This document shows, one piece after another, positions 40,501 to 51,000 of a stretch of DNA of 64,000 bases. The DNA is from Holophagales bacterium. Its GTDB lineage: Bacteria; Acidobacteriota; Thermoanaerobaculia; UBA5066. Where the stretch lies: contig JADJZB010000033.1 in assembly GCA_016719485.1 (NCBI GenBank), forward strand, positions 22,339 to 86,338. The letters are read 5' to 3'. A program made the translations under genes and the position numbers. Position 1 is the stretch's first letter; each line of letters opens with the position of its first letter. Below the pieces are notes generated by a model that searched no databases, was not told where the DNA came from, and worked only from the letters and a program-made list of their open reading frames with translations.

Positions 40501-42029
40501 TCCGGTCGATCGAGGTGGCGTTCGCCGGGATCACGAAGGCGTGTGCCGCCTCGCCCTGCCGGGTCTCCTTCTTCGCACCGCAGGCGGCGGCGCCGGCGAG
40601 CCACACGATCACCGCGGTGGCGAAAGACGCCTCGGGCCGGAACGCGAACGCCACGGTCACCGTCACCGTGGCGCCGCCGGCAGGAGCCTCTCCGGGCGTG
40701 GCGGATCAGCGCGGCGACGGGCGAAAGCCGCGCGTCGCCTTCGTGACTCCGGCCCACTCGCCCGCTGCGGTACCTCCCCTGTCCACATACGTGCCGTGGG
40801 TCGACGCCTCGGACGAAGACGGGATCGAGACGATCGAGCTCTTCCTCGGGGACGACGCACAGGCGCCGTGCCTCGTTCTCCGGATGCCGGAAGACGCCTG
40901 GCCACCGCGGAAGGGGTGCGCCATCCCCGGCCTTCCCGAAGGAACAGAACTCGTGCTGCTTGCGCGGGCGACGGACCGCGCAGGCGAGAGCGCGGAAGCT
41001 CGAAGCGTCCTCGTCGTCCGGGAGGGACTCCGGCTCCTTGGTCCGGTGTCTCTCGCAGGTCGCAGGGACGAACTGGCCGACACCACGCTCTACGTCGAAG
41101 GCGACGTGTCGGTCGACGGCGAGCTTCTCGTCGGCGAGCTGCACCTGCGTGCGGGCGCCACGCTGCGGCCCTCGCCCGGCGGCGCTACCCCCGACGGGCT
41201 ACGTATCCGGGCGAGGAGCGACCTCGTTCTCGACGCCGGCTCGAGGGTCGACGTGTCGGCGACGGGGGCTCGCCGGGCATCAGAGCTCGACCCGGGCTCG
41301 CCTCCCGACCGGGAAGGAGAGGGCGCCCCGCACGGTGGAGACGCCGGCGTGGAGGGCGCGCTGCGCGCTGCCTACGGTTCGGCGTCCGATCCGGTGCTTC
41401 CCGGGGCGCGCGGGGGCACTGCCGGGACGTTTGGGGGCGGCGTCGTCTCGCTCAGGGCGAGGCGGATCGTCCTCGCGGGTGTCGTCGAAGCGAACGGCGA
41501 GGACGGAAACGTGGACCGACCGGCGTGGCGGGGCCTCGGGGCCGGGGGTTCGATCTTCCTCGCAGCGGACGAGACCGTGAGCGGGCCCGTCGATACGGAC
41601 GTGAAGGCCCCACGGTGGGGATTCCTCTCGGCACGCGGAGGTGCTCCGTCGCCGGCCGAAGCGGTTCCCTTCGCCGGTGCTTTCGCCGCCGGCGGGCGCC
41701 TCGCCCTCTCGGCGCCACTCCTCACGCTTCCGCTTCTCGACGTGTCGGGGACGCGGCCGCCGGAGGCACCGGTGTCGGGAAGGACGGGAACGATCTTCGT
41801 CCGGGACGCGCTGAGGCCGGATGGCGTGCTTCTCGTTCCCAGGCCACTGGCGGCGAGATCTCGCCTTCGGGGAAGACACCGTGACGGCCACCGCCGCACA
41901 GCTGGGCCGCGGGGCCGCTCACGTCATCGCGGGGGCGCTCGGTCTCCTGGTCGTCATGCCGATCGTGGCGGACGACCCGTTCCTCGTCACCCCCGCGTCC
42001 GGTGGGCAGGCCGTCTTCGCTTCGGGTGA
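31581..42029 (+). CDS. Giant secreted adhesin-like protein (CNA-B/CarboxypepD_reg and Ig domains), frame broken near its end
   Basis: The start is a TTG at 31581 that overlaps the previous stop (TTGA), with GGAAGGGGAG just upstream and a signal peptide following. As read, the frame has 3,482 residues. Residues 1 to about 900 are unassigned. About 905-2110 hold a dozen or more CNA-B/carboxypeptidase-regulatory domains (RGTVVDxxGxPxAxALV... DGSFxxxxVPxG pattern). About 2130-2340 hold two Big_5-like domains (TPAIEAVFSEPL, LDAATVASGVRL). Ig-like domains follow to about 3050, and a strand-rich region (DVSVDGELLVGELHLRAG) ends the natural protein. From about codon 3420 the sequence turns Arg/Gly/His-rich and overlaps the next gene by 149 nt. 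A single missing C at 41838-41840 would end it at TGA 41882-41884 instead. The frame also stays open well upstream of 31581; that part is a shadow of the tandem repeats. Confidence 0.78.
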   Translation: MRVGRQSTCRRIAGRAAVAAALFSLPAVARPAPAETTIGSGQLRLVGASFDVEPIAQAVPVGVPAALRTLFGGDASGLARAGLRVSAELTGPGLPAPLTLTTAPGADLRLPPLQVRGEYRLEAIRLTDGAGTSIPGAHSVATVVVTDVLVSSISSRVLTPAEVADRGIVVDDRSFKAFSFALGLAIQGQTIGIELPAIVWNGREYQAIGPPQIVVEGPPLERFQPPTIVAVPLFDAEDAPPPFEEDGFDEETVAPRPVFGLLVFPGNVRFLNQFLSVVLMVQNGSPEGSGLVLRDVATTVRLPASALRLAGTTPAVADGQPIPVRHPGPDGVLDTTDDLVVLAALQAGSAELVAEGLRVGTHEVVCEIGATLDGLAGQPARRLSGRARGSVVIRDPSFGLTFHHPEVVRRDEEYELRVTVANTSTVRANQVSLALDAASLTGAVPLDVPPGTDPLAALGDIPPGDAADARFRLRATRTGRVVASAFTSDGAVSGSLRLRAGVTNDGVPLSPDTFLFPSFVAALPAPFVDAATRLIGIAHGLATADATVPGSLSPPDFSDGSVRARATELVAAARRARIGQPISSAVADVLLSWLGTRDEIPGFDLVRRGNTRGRELEAAAALSLEELLRTGGRSALDQLLVDAATANGEPEFPGRKPTGPAVVLLESAGPADPVARLRLREVRTGAETSGGPEEATVLREVPYAALLALVAPGGGAAGLIGRLPEQGLEVAIEGRRTGLVGLDVLFPDGQGGLSRVRFGGIPVREGSLTTARIVVGTPLVVLSSSIDVPRVASASMAPPSPFAAVAAVQDVDANPLGKVVTLLFNRAVDARAASDTRLWRLPTTTSGGGILERAVEAVSTSTDPRLVSLLAAGVVSPVRPGTARGDLVPSSTGEGWSGELAVTARLAVEGGELEGRVLGPDGTPLPDVPVRLSESATDDLSGRTFEATTATTRTDARGSFAFDFVRRQDGRPFRLDANDPASGARGWAAGSIRQNGDLVHVDVALLGRGTVRGTVVDGTGARVAGAIVRCRSAVDSYLSSQFSAADGSFVFLSVPVGTLQLQAEEPRTRETTWGTARLDAPGASNEVTLVLEARPRARLSGRVLRGAGGPFAGAWVAGYGETGEYFGARKTPEDGSFLFESAPAGAVKLEVLDGSAHAPVLVQPLTLLPDGVHDVTLVVEVVTPRFGAVSGVVRRTFEGVTIPVAGAPVWVSRGGIRTTSAADGSYRVGDVPVGATTVWAQLPSSGRATSVAATVLEGATSPADLLFADTSLGSVRGTVVDQSGQPRADALVEIWDVGPPLKLVSGTRSGGDGSFHLPNVPPGSWRVQATAAETRGGVALRNAGSTMATLPGPGASATVTLALRGFVDVTGRVVARARDRNGDLVESPVFCTVDVAAGHFSGGLPEDPDTGDDPENGRVFADGPGFAGSVDSDPSAGTFRFPFVHGGRILLVAKNPFYGERVVDLGDVKGDAVRGPIDLVFDGNLGVVDGFLFDAAGAPVAGAPVSLEPLGTPFGEALESTTAPDGAFLFPLVPLGLNNRVVYSGSLGGVDRWAEALVSVTAASPRARATLRVVPVGEVTVRVVENASGAISPVAGAEVRVEEAEGLRRALDGVADAEGIARFRGVSAGPIVVLARKDLVAGRGSVLGAGEGFRVDAMVTLAQTAEVKGVVRQPSDGTGLGGVNVLVDAGPWKGILGAATTDAEGRFLIEGLPGGDGTVYRIRAEDPRTLRGGSSPVFVLLAGEVKEIDVTLRGIGSVTGVLRTFDGTRALAGAEVDVSSHSEDGSGSPDLRISTGEDGRYRAEGVPEGTILVRARVPLSGLSARATGRLSGEGETLTVDLAASATGRVRGEVLASSGEPLPVGSLAPEVRLEAGATLETRLSVAYDFVEVDATAPLLLQASERVEPFHGGLLRGRAVAGQTVVADVRYAPFGTLRVRVVKPDPDHHGLFLPAPGVVVLSCGEPYEHRFPCGMPVRTDSAGNVTLSSVGGGAPGRLVATEEATGASGTSGVAPFSADGETRDVTVVVEPRGVVRGRLLLPAGAGPAGDASVVLQQQDLRGFWIDVASTVSSTDGRFELRDVGFGHLVLRAATTTGLLARVEVALPLTASIPVVGTGDLILDGERPRVVLGTPSDGSFDVALTPAIEAVFSEPLGAALHGRRPEDFVELSGPYGAVPATVTLDAGDTLLRVALANGASLAGATTYQFRVLGSLPDRAGLTLGGDVVVRFTTADLTAPTILTSSPLPGQIQVATDVNPVVVFTKALDAATVASGVRLERRDAPQGPVACAPALRADGRTVALNPDSPLAEEAGYEIVVDDVADAAGNRLPSTVRIPFLTRDDHAPVVTLDTPTTSTPLEGSIQEFTLRFDDDDVDLVRLTIAAATGSTTCGESPPAPSERAISFSCRLPLISAAGGTSVVVRAEGIDRSGNAALPSDTVLALAPDAPPVLTVTSPTDGTRYLSGTAILVVGSVEEDNGPVTVTVSFGGANWTTSGPGTFSLSLPVPIVAAPATLVLEVSAVDAAGNAARSIAIPLGVDPDVTFPSISIAAPETGSAFIGGRPLLLVASATDDATGVSLRWRAGSGEWSPPAVGALSILVPTPVVMAETPFLLELEARDGAGNVTPATRSVRLLPNLAPILSVTMPGPGFRVTALASFVVTGTASDDGGLPTVTATYGGATRTSTGEDFSFSFPAPAVSTPTESTLQVMAADAEGNSSGPVDLVVTVVPDAGGTPTIVLTSPDPAVLLAGEDASVRLTYADNVGLEAATAEVTGGLTSGGQLSYALAGTSAEKSVPLTSAAVPFGTPARISAELRNISARTASLDVALPVAFHRLENPLPAGPIAEGSLLSLAFRLTPEGRARAAALRLEIGTQTAEGFASVACAQRSAPLAELETLAIEVPSGLAGLVLRSVLVEAGGNEATAADADGRALFEKPVVTTADTASPTVAIVAPAEAETFRAGAPVAVDVTATDDVRLRSIEVAFAGITKACAASPCRVSFFAPQAAAPASHTITAVAKDASGRNANATVTVTVAPPAGASPGVADQRGDGRKPRVAFVTPAHSPAAVPPLSTYVPWVDASDEDGIETIELFLGDDAQAPCLVLRMPEDAWPPRKGCAIPGLPEGTELVLLARATDRAGESAEARSVLVVREGLRLLGPVSLAGRRDELADTTLYVEGDVSVDGELLVGELHLRAGATLRPSPGGATPDGLRIRARSDLVLDAGSRVDVSATGARRASELDPGSPPDREGEGAPHGGDAGVEGALRAAYGSASDPVLPGARGGTAGTFGGGVVSLRARRIVLAGVVEANGEDGNVDRPAWRGLGAGGSIFLAADETVSGPVDTDVKAPRWGFLSARGGAPSPAEAVPFAGAFAAGGRLALSAPLLTLPLLDVSGTRPPEAPVSGRTGTIFVRDALRPDGVLLVPRPLAARSRLRGRHRDGHRRTAGPRGRSRHRGGARSPGRHADRGGRPVPRHPRVRWAGRLRFG

Positions 42030-45000
42030 CGTGGAGATCAAAGGCGGTGCGAGGGTCGACTCCATCGGACTCCTTTCGACCGGGGGCGGTCGCGGCAAGG
42101 GCCACGTCGTCGCGGGCGGGAGCATCCGCCTCTCGGGGAAGGCCCGTGTCGAAGGCGACGCGCGCTGCGGGCCGGGCGGTGAAGTCAGGAAGGACGGGAC
42201 GGCGTCGGTCTCTGGCAGAGTGGAGACGCTTCCCGAGCCGCCCGAGCCGTCAACTCTCGACCTGGCTGCGCTCGAGGCGGCGCTTTCCGTCGCGAGCGAC
42301 AACGTCCGGATTCCCCGGACCGCCCTGGGTCGCCTCGCTCTTTCGGGTCCCGCAGGCCGATCCCTCGCCGTCGGAGACGGCGACCGGCTGGAACTTCCAG
42401 AGGGGACGTACCTCTTCGACGCCCTTCGCCTCGATGGGCGCGCCGTCGTCACCGTTCGAGGTCGTGTCCGGGTTCTCGTCACCGGACCGATCCGTCTGTC
42501 GGGCCGGAGCCGCCTGAATCCGGAGTCGGGTCCGTTCTTCCTGCGCCTCTGGTCCTCTGGAACGGAGCTGAAGCTCGAAGGGACCTCATCGCTGCAAGCC
42601 TTCGTGCTCGCGCCGCGGGCGACGGCCTCTCTCACCGGTGACACGGCCCTGACGGGGGCGCTCCGGGCCGCGGTGGTCAGCCTCGACGGTCAGGCGCGCG
42701 TGACGCGGCTCGTGGAGGACGGCCCGCCCCTCGCGGCCGCATTCACCGAGTCGGGACAGCCTCTCGAGGACGGAACGGTCTTTCACCGGCCGGTCCGCCC
42801 GGAAGCGACGCCGCTTCCGCGCGTTCCCCTGCCGGAGATGGCGCTCCGCCTCGACGGAGCCTCGTTCCGGTCCGGGGACCTCGTCGCCACCGACGGGGCG
42901 CACCGGCTCGTCGCGCGCCTTCGGGACACGTGGGGCCGTGATGCGGAACCCTCGGTCTCGTTTCGGATCGTATCGAGCGGGAGCGAGCCTCCGCGCGTCT
43001 CCATCGTCTCGCCGACGGCGGGCGCGATCCTCGGAGCGAGTCCCATCGACGTGTCCGTCCTCGCCGAGACGGCCGTCTCGGTCGACGTCAACGGCATTGC
43101 GGCGACTCCCGCCGGAGACGGCTTCCTGGCGCGCGGCGTGCCTCTCGTGGAGGGAGCGAAGGTCCTTCTCGCCACCGGGCGCGACCGGGAGGGTCGCGTC
43201 GGGACGGCCCGTTCGACGGTCGTCCTCGACACGGTTCCTCCCGCGATCGAGCTCTTCGAGTCGGGGCTGATCCTGACCGACGGCCGCCTCTTCGCGCGGG
43301 CCGCCGTACCGGTCGTCTCGGTCGTCGAGGCGCATCCCGGTTCGACCGCCGCGACACTCGACGGGGCGTCGTTCGTCCCGGGGACGGCGGTCTCGAGCGA
43401 AGGGACGCACCGGCTCTCCGTCGTCGCCCAGGACCGCGCCGGTAACCGCGCGACCCGAACCGTGAGTTTCACCGTCGACACGTCGCCCCCCGCGCTCGCA
43501 ATCACCCTGCCGGTGCCGGGGAGCGTCGTCGGCGCGCTCCCTGCTGCGCTCTCGGGAACCTGTGGCGACGCCGTCCGCGTGTCGTCGGCGGGGATGAACG
43601 TCATTCCGGTGAACGGGGCCTTCACGTTCCCGGCCTGGCCCTTCGTCGAGGGGCGGCCCACCGTTCTCGTCACGGCGGTGGACGCTGCGGGAAACGAAGC
43701 GCGCGCAGCGGCCGAGTACGTCGTCGACGTCGAGGCGCCCGATGTCGCCATCTCGTCTCCCGGCGAAGGGGCGATCCTCGGGCCGGGGCCGGTCTTCGTC
43801 AGGGGAACGGCGACAGACGCGACCCTGCGCGAGGTCACGGTCGAAGACCTGCCCGCGACCGTCGGGCGCGACGGAGAGTTCTCGGCGGGCCCCTTCTCGC
43901 GCCCCGACGGCGCCGTCGTCTTCACCGCGACGGCGAGCGACGCCGCGGGCCGATCGTCGACGGCGACCGTCCGCGTGACGGTCGACACGGTCCCGCCCGT
44001 CGTCACCGTCCGCATCGCCGCGACGGGCGCGCTCCTCGGACCGGGTGCGCTCCTCTCGTCTCCGCCGGTCCTCGACGTTCACGTCACCGATGCGACGACG
44101 CCGGCGCAGACGACGAAGGTCGTCCGGGTGGACGGCGCGCCGTACGGGGGCGAGCCGGTGACGGGAGAAGGGGCGCACCTGATCGACGTCGTTGCGACCG
44201 ACGGCGCAGGGAACGTCGCGACGGCCTCCATCTCCTTCACGCTCGACACGACCCGGCCCACCTTCCGCGACCTCCTTCCGGCCGACGGCTGGGTGGGCCG
44301 GTTGGCCACGGTCACGGTCTCGGGGTCCGTCAGCTCCGATGCGGTCGGAGTCACGGTGAACGGCCTTGCGGCGAGTCTCGCCGGAGGCGCCTTCTCCCTC
44401 GCCGGAGTGACCCTTGCGGAAGGGGAGAACGCCGTCGCCCTGAACGCGGTCGACGGCGCGGGGAACGTCGGCACGGCCTCCCTTCGCCTCATCCGCGACA
44501 CAATTCCCCCGGCGATCTCCGTGCTCCAGCCGGTCGCGGGCGCTCTCGTCGGCGCTCTCTCGGTGACCGTGTCCGGAACGGTCTCGGATCCGAACCTCGA
44601 CACGGTCACGGTGGACGGCGGCGCGGCCGTCGTCGAAGGAAGCGCGTTCCGGCGAGACGGCGTGTCGCTCGTCGAAGGTGCGAACACGCTGACCGCGACC
44701 GCGCGCGACCGCGCCGGCAACTCCGCCTCGGCGACGGGCACGGTGACCGCCGACACGAACCCCCCGGCGATCGCGATCGGCGCGCCCGCTCCGGGGGCCG
44801 TCCTCGGCGCCTCACCCGCCGTCGTCACGGGGAGCGTCACGGACGCCAACCTGGACTCGGTCACCGTCAACGGTGTTCCCGCCGTCCTCGAGACGGCGGG
44901 CCGGTTCCGAGCCGAGGTTCCGCTTGCCGAGGGGCGCGCGACCATCACCGCCACGGCCCGCGACGCTCTCGGCCACGCGGCGGTGGCGAGCGTCTCCGTC

Positions 45001-48000
45001 ACGCTCGACAGCGCCGCGCCGGTCGTGACGATCGTCTCGCCGCCCGATGGGGCGCGATTCCCGACGACGCCGCAACGCGTCGTCGTCCACCTCGCCTCGC
45101 GCGACAACGTCGAAGAGGTCACGGTCAACGGTCTCCTGGCGTCGCCGGACGGCGGGGACTTCGCGGTCGACGTCCCGCTCGCCGAGGGCCTCAACCCCCT
45201 CACGGCCCGCGCTCGGAAGTCGACGGGGAAGGAAGGGACGGCGAGCGCGACCGTCACACTCGACACCGTCCCGCCGCGCCTCGTCTCATCAATCCCCGCA
45301 GACGGCCAGGAAGGTGTCTCCCTTTCGCCAGAGATCCGTCTCACGTTCAGCGAGGAGCTCGACGGCGCGACCGTGATCCCGGGAGCATTCGTCCTCCGGG
45401 CCGCAGGCGAGGCCCAGAGCCCGGTCGCCGTCGCCGTGGAAGGGGCGGTCGTCACCGTCACCTCCGCGGCACCGCTCTCAGATTCACGCCTCTACGAGCT
45501 CGGACTCGCGGCATCTCTCAGAGATCTCACTGGAAACGCCCTCGTGCCGACGACCGTGCGCTTCTCCACGGTCGACCTGACCGCCCCGGACACACCCATC
45601 CTCGATCCGCTGCCACCCCTCCTCTGCGCCGTCACGAAGGACGTGACGGGCAGAGCCGAGCCGGGTGCGACGGTCGTCGCCACGGGCGGCGCGGCGGTGG
45701 CCCAGGCCACCGTCGGGGCCGGCGGCGCGTTCACGGTGAGCGTGCCGCTCCGGGCCGAGACGCACCAGACCCTTTCGGTCGTGGCGCGCGACGTGGCAGG
45801 GAACGCCTCTCCGGCTGCCAGCGTCTCCCTGACGACAGACTGCACCCCGCCGCACGTCGTCGACGTCGCCCGCACGGCGACGAATCTCACCGTCTCGTTC
45901 GACGAAGCGATCGACGCGGCCACCTTGCACGCCGGCGACACCGTCCGTCTCGACGAAACGACGGGGAGCACGGGGACGCTGCCGGTTTCGCTCGTTCTCT
46001 CCACGGACGGTCTCGTCCTCACCATCACGTCTCCCGGACGGGACCTGGGTGCTCTCGCGTTCGGCCTCGCACTGTCGTCAGGCGTCCGAGACCTCGCCGG
46101 AAACGCGCTCGTTCCGTTCGTCCGCGGCTTCGCGCCCCTCTCGGGCGCCACCGTCCTCGTCGGCGAGCTGTTCGACGACGCAACGTCGCGCCCTCTCGGC
46201 AGCGGCTCGGCCACCCTCCTCGTGGCGGGAGGCGTCGTTTCCGCGGAGCCGCTGCCGCGGGCGTCCGTCACCGCCGCCGGGCTCTACGCGCTTCCCGCGG
46301 TCGACGGTGACGCGCTCGTCCGGCTCTCGGCCCCGGGCTATCTGGACGTCTGGAGGCGGACGGCCGTCGTCGCGACGGCGGGTGCGACGCCGTCGGAGAC
46401 GCTCTTCGACGCCCGCCTGACGCCGGTCGCTCCGGCAGCCGTAGCGGCGCCGAGAGATGGCGGGACGCTCTTCACCGCGAGTGACACCCCGGCTGCCCCG
46501 ACCGCCGTCGCCGCCTCGAAGGTGACCCTCTTCGCGCCCGGTGGCGCTCTGTCGCCGGGGACGGTCGCGACGCTCACGCAGCGCTCCGCGCAGGGGCTCC
46601 CCGTCCTTCCGCCGCTCGGCTGGTCGGTCGCTGGAGCCACGCATGTGCGGCTTGTCGACGTCTCCGGGGACGCGGTCGATCCCTCGGCCCCGTTGACACT
46701 GCGCATCCCGGATTCCTACGGCGCCTCCACGGCGACACCCCTCACTCTCGCGCGCCTCGACCCGACCAGCTTCGCCTGGGTCGCCGAGGGGACGGCATCG
46801 CTCAGCGAAGGGGCGCTCGAGGCGTTCGTGTCTCACACCGGCGACTGGGCCGTCTTCGTACCCGATCCGCCTCCGACCGCGCCCCCGGCAGCGTCACCCG
46901 GAGCGCCCCTCGAAGGGACGATCCTCCCGGCGAGCGACCCGCTCGAAGCGGCCACGGTCTCCGCGTCTCCCGCCGACGTTCTCGCCTCTCAGACGGCCGC
47001 GGTCTCACTCACCGTCTCCTCGGCCCTGCCCGTCCCGTCGGGCTTTCCCATCCAGTGCCTCGTGACGGAAGAGCTGACTCTCCTGGACGGCTCGAGCGTC
47101 GCGGCGCCTTCGTTCCTGTCGGACCTCCTCCTCCAGCGCCGCGGTGACGGGACGACTGGCCTTTCGATCCTGGTCCGCGCGAGCGAAATGGCCCGTCGCG
47201 CGGCGCTCTCGATCGGATGGGAGCGGTTCGCGGTGAAGAGGTTCCCCTTCGAGGTCCGGCAGGGGACGGTCGTCACGCCTGCGGGAGGCTCCGTCCCCGG
47301 GCCGGCGGGGTGGTCGCTCGGAATGCCCGAGGGTGCCGTCGCGGCACCCGTGGCGGTCACGCTCACGCCTCTCTCACCGACCGACCTGCCGGTGGTGATC
47401 CCCGAAGGGTTCACTCTTCTCGGCAGCGTGCGCATCGGCTCCGGCGGCGCGGCTTTCTCGCTTCCCGCGGCGCTCTCGGTGGAGCTGGCTGCGCCACCTC
47501 CTGCGGGCCAGGACTTCCTTCTGGTCGCGCTCGAGGAGCGGGCGGGGCTCGTCGTCCCCCGGCCGGTAGCGCGCGCGGCGTGGGACGAGGCGACTTCGAG
47601 GCTCGCGACGCGTCCAATCGATCGTGCGGTGTTCCCGTGGCCCGGCGTCCGCGGCGACGGAACGTACGCGTTCGTCGCCTCCTCGGAGCCTCTCGCGTTC
47701 GTCTCCGGGCGCCTCTTCGGTCTCGACGGATCGCCGCTCCCGAACGTCGACGTCCGCGTCGCCGGCTGGCCGCTCGTCGGCGTCTCGGAGGCCGACGGGC
47801 TCTTCGCTCTGGCGATCCGGGCGCTGCCGGAGAACCTCGGTGCCGTGGAGCCGTCGACAGGCGACCTCGCGGCGCTCACCGTCGCGCCGCCCGCGCCGGG
47901 CGCCGAAGTCGTCGGCGTCGAGCTGCGTATCGTCGCGACGCCGCCCTGGGTCGCGGCAGTCACACCTGCCTCGGGCGCGACGGTCCTCGTCCACTCGCGC

Positions 48001-51000
48001 TTCACCGTCGAGTTCTCCGAACCGCTCGACCCTCTCTCCGTGACGCCGGAGAGCATCTTCCTCGCGGCCCATACGGGCGGCGGCGACGCGGTCGTCGTGG
48101 CCGCCCGGATGGAGGCGTCAGCCGGATCGCGCTCCGTCGTCGTCATTCCCGAGGCGACGCTCCCCGGGAACACGTCTCTCGTCCTCACCCTGCGCTCGAC
48201 GCTCCGGGACCTCGCCGGACGCGGCCTCGTCGACCGCGTCACGCGCCTTCCCGCCGAGTTCGTGGCGACGTTCACGACGGAAGACCTGACTCCCCCCGAC
48301 GGCAAGCCCTGGCTCGTGACCATCGGCCTGCCATCCGGCGACCCGCAGGCGCCGACCGTCGAGATCGTCGGCATCGCGGGTGCCGTGTGCCCCGGCTGTC
48401 ACGTCGTCGCCACCAACGACACGACGCAGGCGACCGCCGCGACCGACGCCCTCTCCGACGGCTCGTTCCGACTCACGCTCGCCGCCCGCGCTACGGACGC
48501 GATCCGCATCGAGATCGAAAAGGCAAACGGGACGAAGCAGACCCTGCCTGCCGTGCCCTTCACCGGCGACGGCGGTCGGACCGCGATCGTCGGAGCCGGC
48601 GGCGGAACGTGGCAGACGCCGGAGGGCTATCGCCTCGACGTGCCCCAGGGCGCCTTCACCGAGCCGGTCACCGTCACGACGACCTCTCTTCCTCGGTCGG
48701 GTCTCGATGCCCTCGTCACGCCGCCACGAGATGTCGTCTGGGTGGACTCCTTCACCCTCGGGATGGAGGCAGGCGGCCAGCCCGCCACGGCGCGCGCCGG
48801 CTTCGACCTCTCGTTCGCGGCGCCTCCGCCGGCCGGCGCGACCGACCAGTTCCTCCTCGCCCAGGTCGTCGAGGTCTTCGGCGAGAGACGCCTCATGGTC
48901 GTCGACCTCCTGAGGCGGAGCGGCGACCGGCTCGTCACCGACCGGAGCGGGCAGGCGCTCCAGGCTCTCGCGCGTCAGGGGCTCGCGACGGTCGTCGATC
49001 TCGGGTCGTCCGGCGTGGCGGGCGCGACCTTTACCGTCGTGCCGGGATCTGCCGTGCGGCCCCTCGACGGATTCGGAGGCGGCTCGTTCGATCGCCCATC
49101 GACCTTCTTCGACGGCGTCGTGAAGAAGGGAACGTACGCCCTTTACAACACGGCGACGCTGATGGCCGTCGTGGCGGGGAGCTTCTCCGGTGCCACGCTC
49201 TACGCCACCTCGAGCGAGAGCGACTTCGTCTTCGCAGGGACCGAGGTTCTCACGCGGAACCTCTATCGCCTGGTCACGCCTGCGGGGCGGCCGTTTACCC
49301 TCACGCTGCGCGACGTCGATTCGGGCCTTGCCCTGTTCCAGGGCGACGTGACGCCGGGCATCGATCCGAACCTGGTGACCCCCGTCGACCCGCCGATGCG
49401 TCTCGACCCGGAGCCCCCGGCGGTTCTCTCGGCAAGCCCCGCGCTCGTCCATCGCTTCCTCGCGCCGCCCGCCGTGGCCGGCGGGGCGGGGACCGACATC
49501 GCGCCGCGCATAAGGGCGGAAGCGACCTTCTCCGGCTCCCACGTCCGCGTGACGTTGACCGGTGCTCCCGGCGCGGTCTCGCCCGGCGCCGTGGTACGCC
49601 TCCTGCACGTCTCCGCCGAGCCGGGGGAGCCCGGTGCGGGCGAGGCGCCTTTCACGACGGCGGGCCCGGACGGTGCGTTCACCGCCCTCGGGATCGAGGC
49701 CGTCCCCGGCGACCGTCTCTCCCTCGCCGTCGACAACACCGACGTCCCGATCGGAGCGCCGATCGTCGTCCGCTTCGACAAGCTCGTGAAGAGCCTCTCC
49801 TACGAGTCCTGGGGCGAGGTCATCCACCTCACGCCCACGGACGGCGGTGCACTGCCGGTCGAACTCCGGTTCGAGCCGGAGGAGTTCGACGGCGCGACAC
49901 GGCAGGTCAAGGCGATTCCGGCAGCACCCCTGGAGCGCGGCCGGAAGTACATCCTGAGCGTTGAAGGAGCCATCGACACCGGTAGCCCCGGGAAGCCGAT
50001 GTCGGCACGATTCGAGGTGGGGCTCGGTTCGCCCGAGCCCGAAGCCGTGGCGACGGAGTCGACCGGCTTCGTCCGGAAGGTCCTCGCGGTCGGCGGTCTC
50101 CTTTTCGAGACCGGCGAAAGCAACGACATCAAGGTGCGCGACATCAGCCGCCCGCCGTCGGGAAGCCTCGCGGGTCCGTGTGCATCGGTCCCCCTTCCCG
50201 GACCCGGACGCGACCTCGCGCTCGACGTCTTCGGCCGCCTCGTGTGCGTCGGCGGCGGGGCGGACGGGTACGGCTTCCTCAAGGTCTTCGACATCCTCCC
50301 CGGCTCGGGCTGCGCGGATCGCCTCGACGAAGCCGGAGCCGCTGTCGTCGCCACGCAGCTCGGAGGGGAGAACGCCGAGTACCCGGCTGGAGGAATCCCG
50401 AGGCGCGTCAGCTTCCACCAGCCGATCGAGAGGGAGACGTGGGTGGTGGGACGGACGAACCCGCCCGAGGGCTACTCGAGCGCCAGCCCGCTCGGAATCC
50501 GCCTTCCCTACGACCTCTCCGGCGTCGTCCCGGCCGGACCCGACCCGCTCCGGCCGCGGATGGTGAAGCTGACGAACGTCACCACGGGCGAATCGAGATC
50601 TCAGCGCGTCGCGCCGGGCGCGCCACTCGCGCTCTCGCTCGTGCGCGTCTCCCGCGGCGACCTCCTCGCACTCGAGCTCGGGACCTTCTCCATGGCCGTC
50701 GTCGACGTCCTCGGCTACGGACTCGCCATCGTCGACCTCGAGGCCGTCTACGCACCAGGAGACTCCTCGAATCCTTCTCCGACCGATCCCTCCCAGTCGA
50801 CGGAGCTCTTCCTCGCCTACGACGGCACGAGCTCCGGGGGCGGCCTCCCCTGCCAACCCTCCAGATGCGACGTCCTCCAGCGCTGTGCCGCCACCGGACC
50901 GACCTGTGAGCTCTTCGCTGCGCCGCCTTCCGGACACGACGGCCTGGGCCTGCAGCCCATCACGAGCCTCGTCGCCCTCGCCGACGCCGTCGTGATACCG

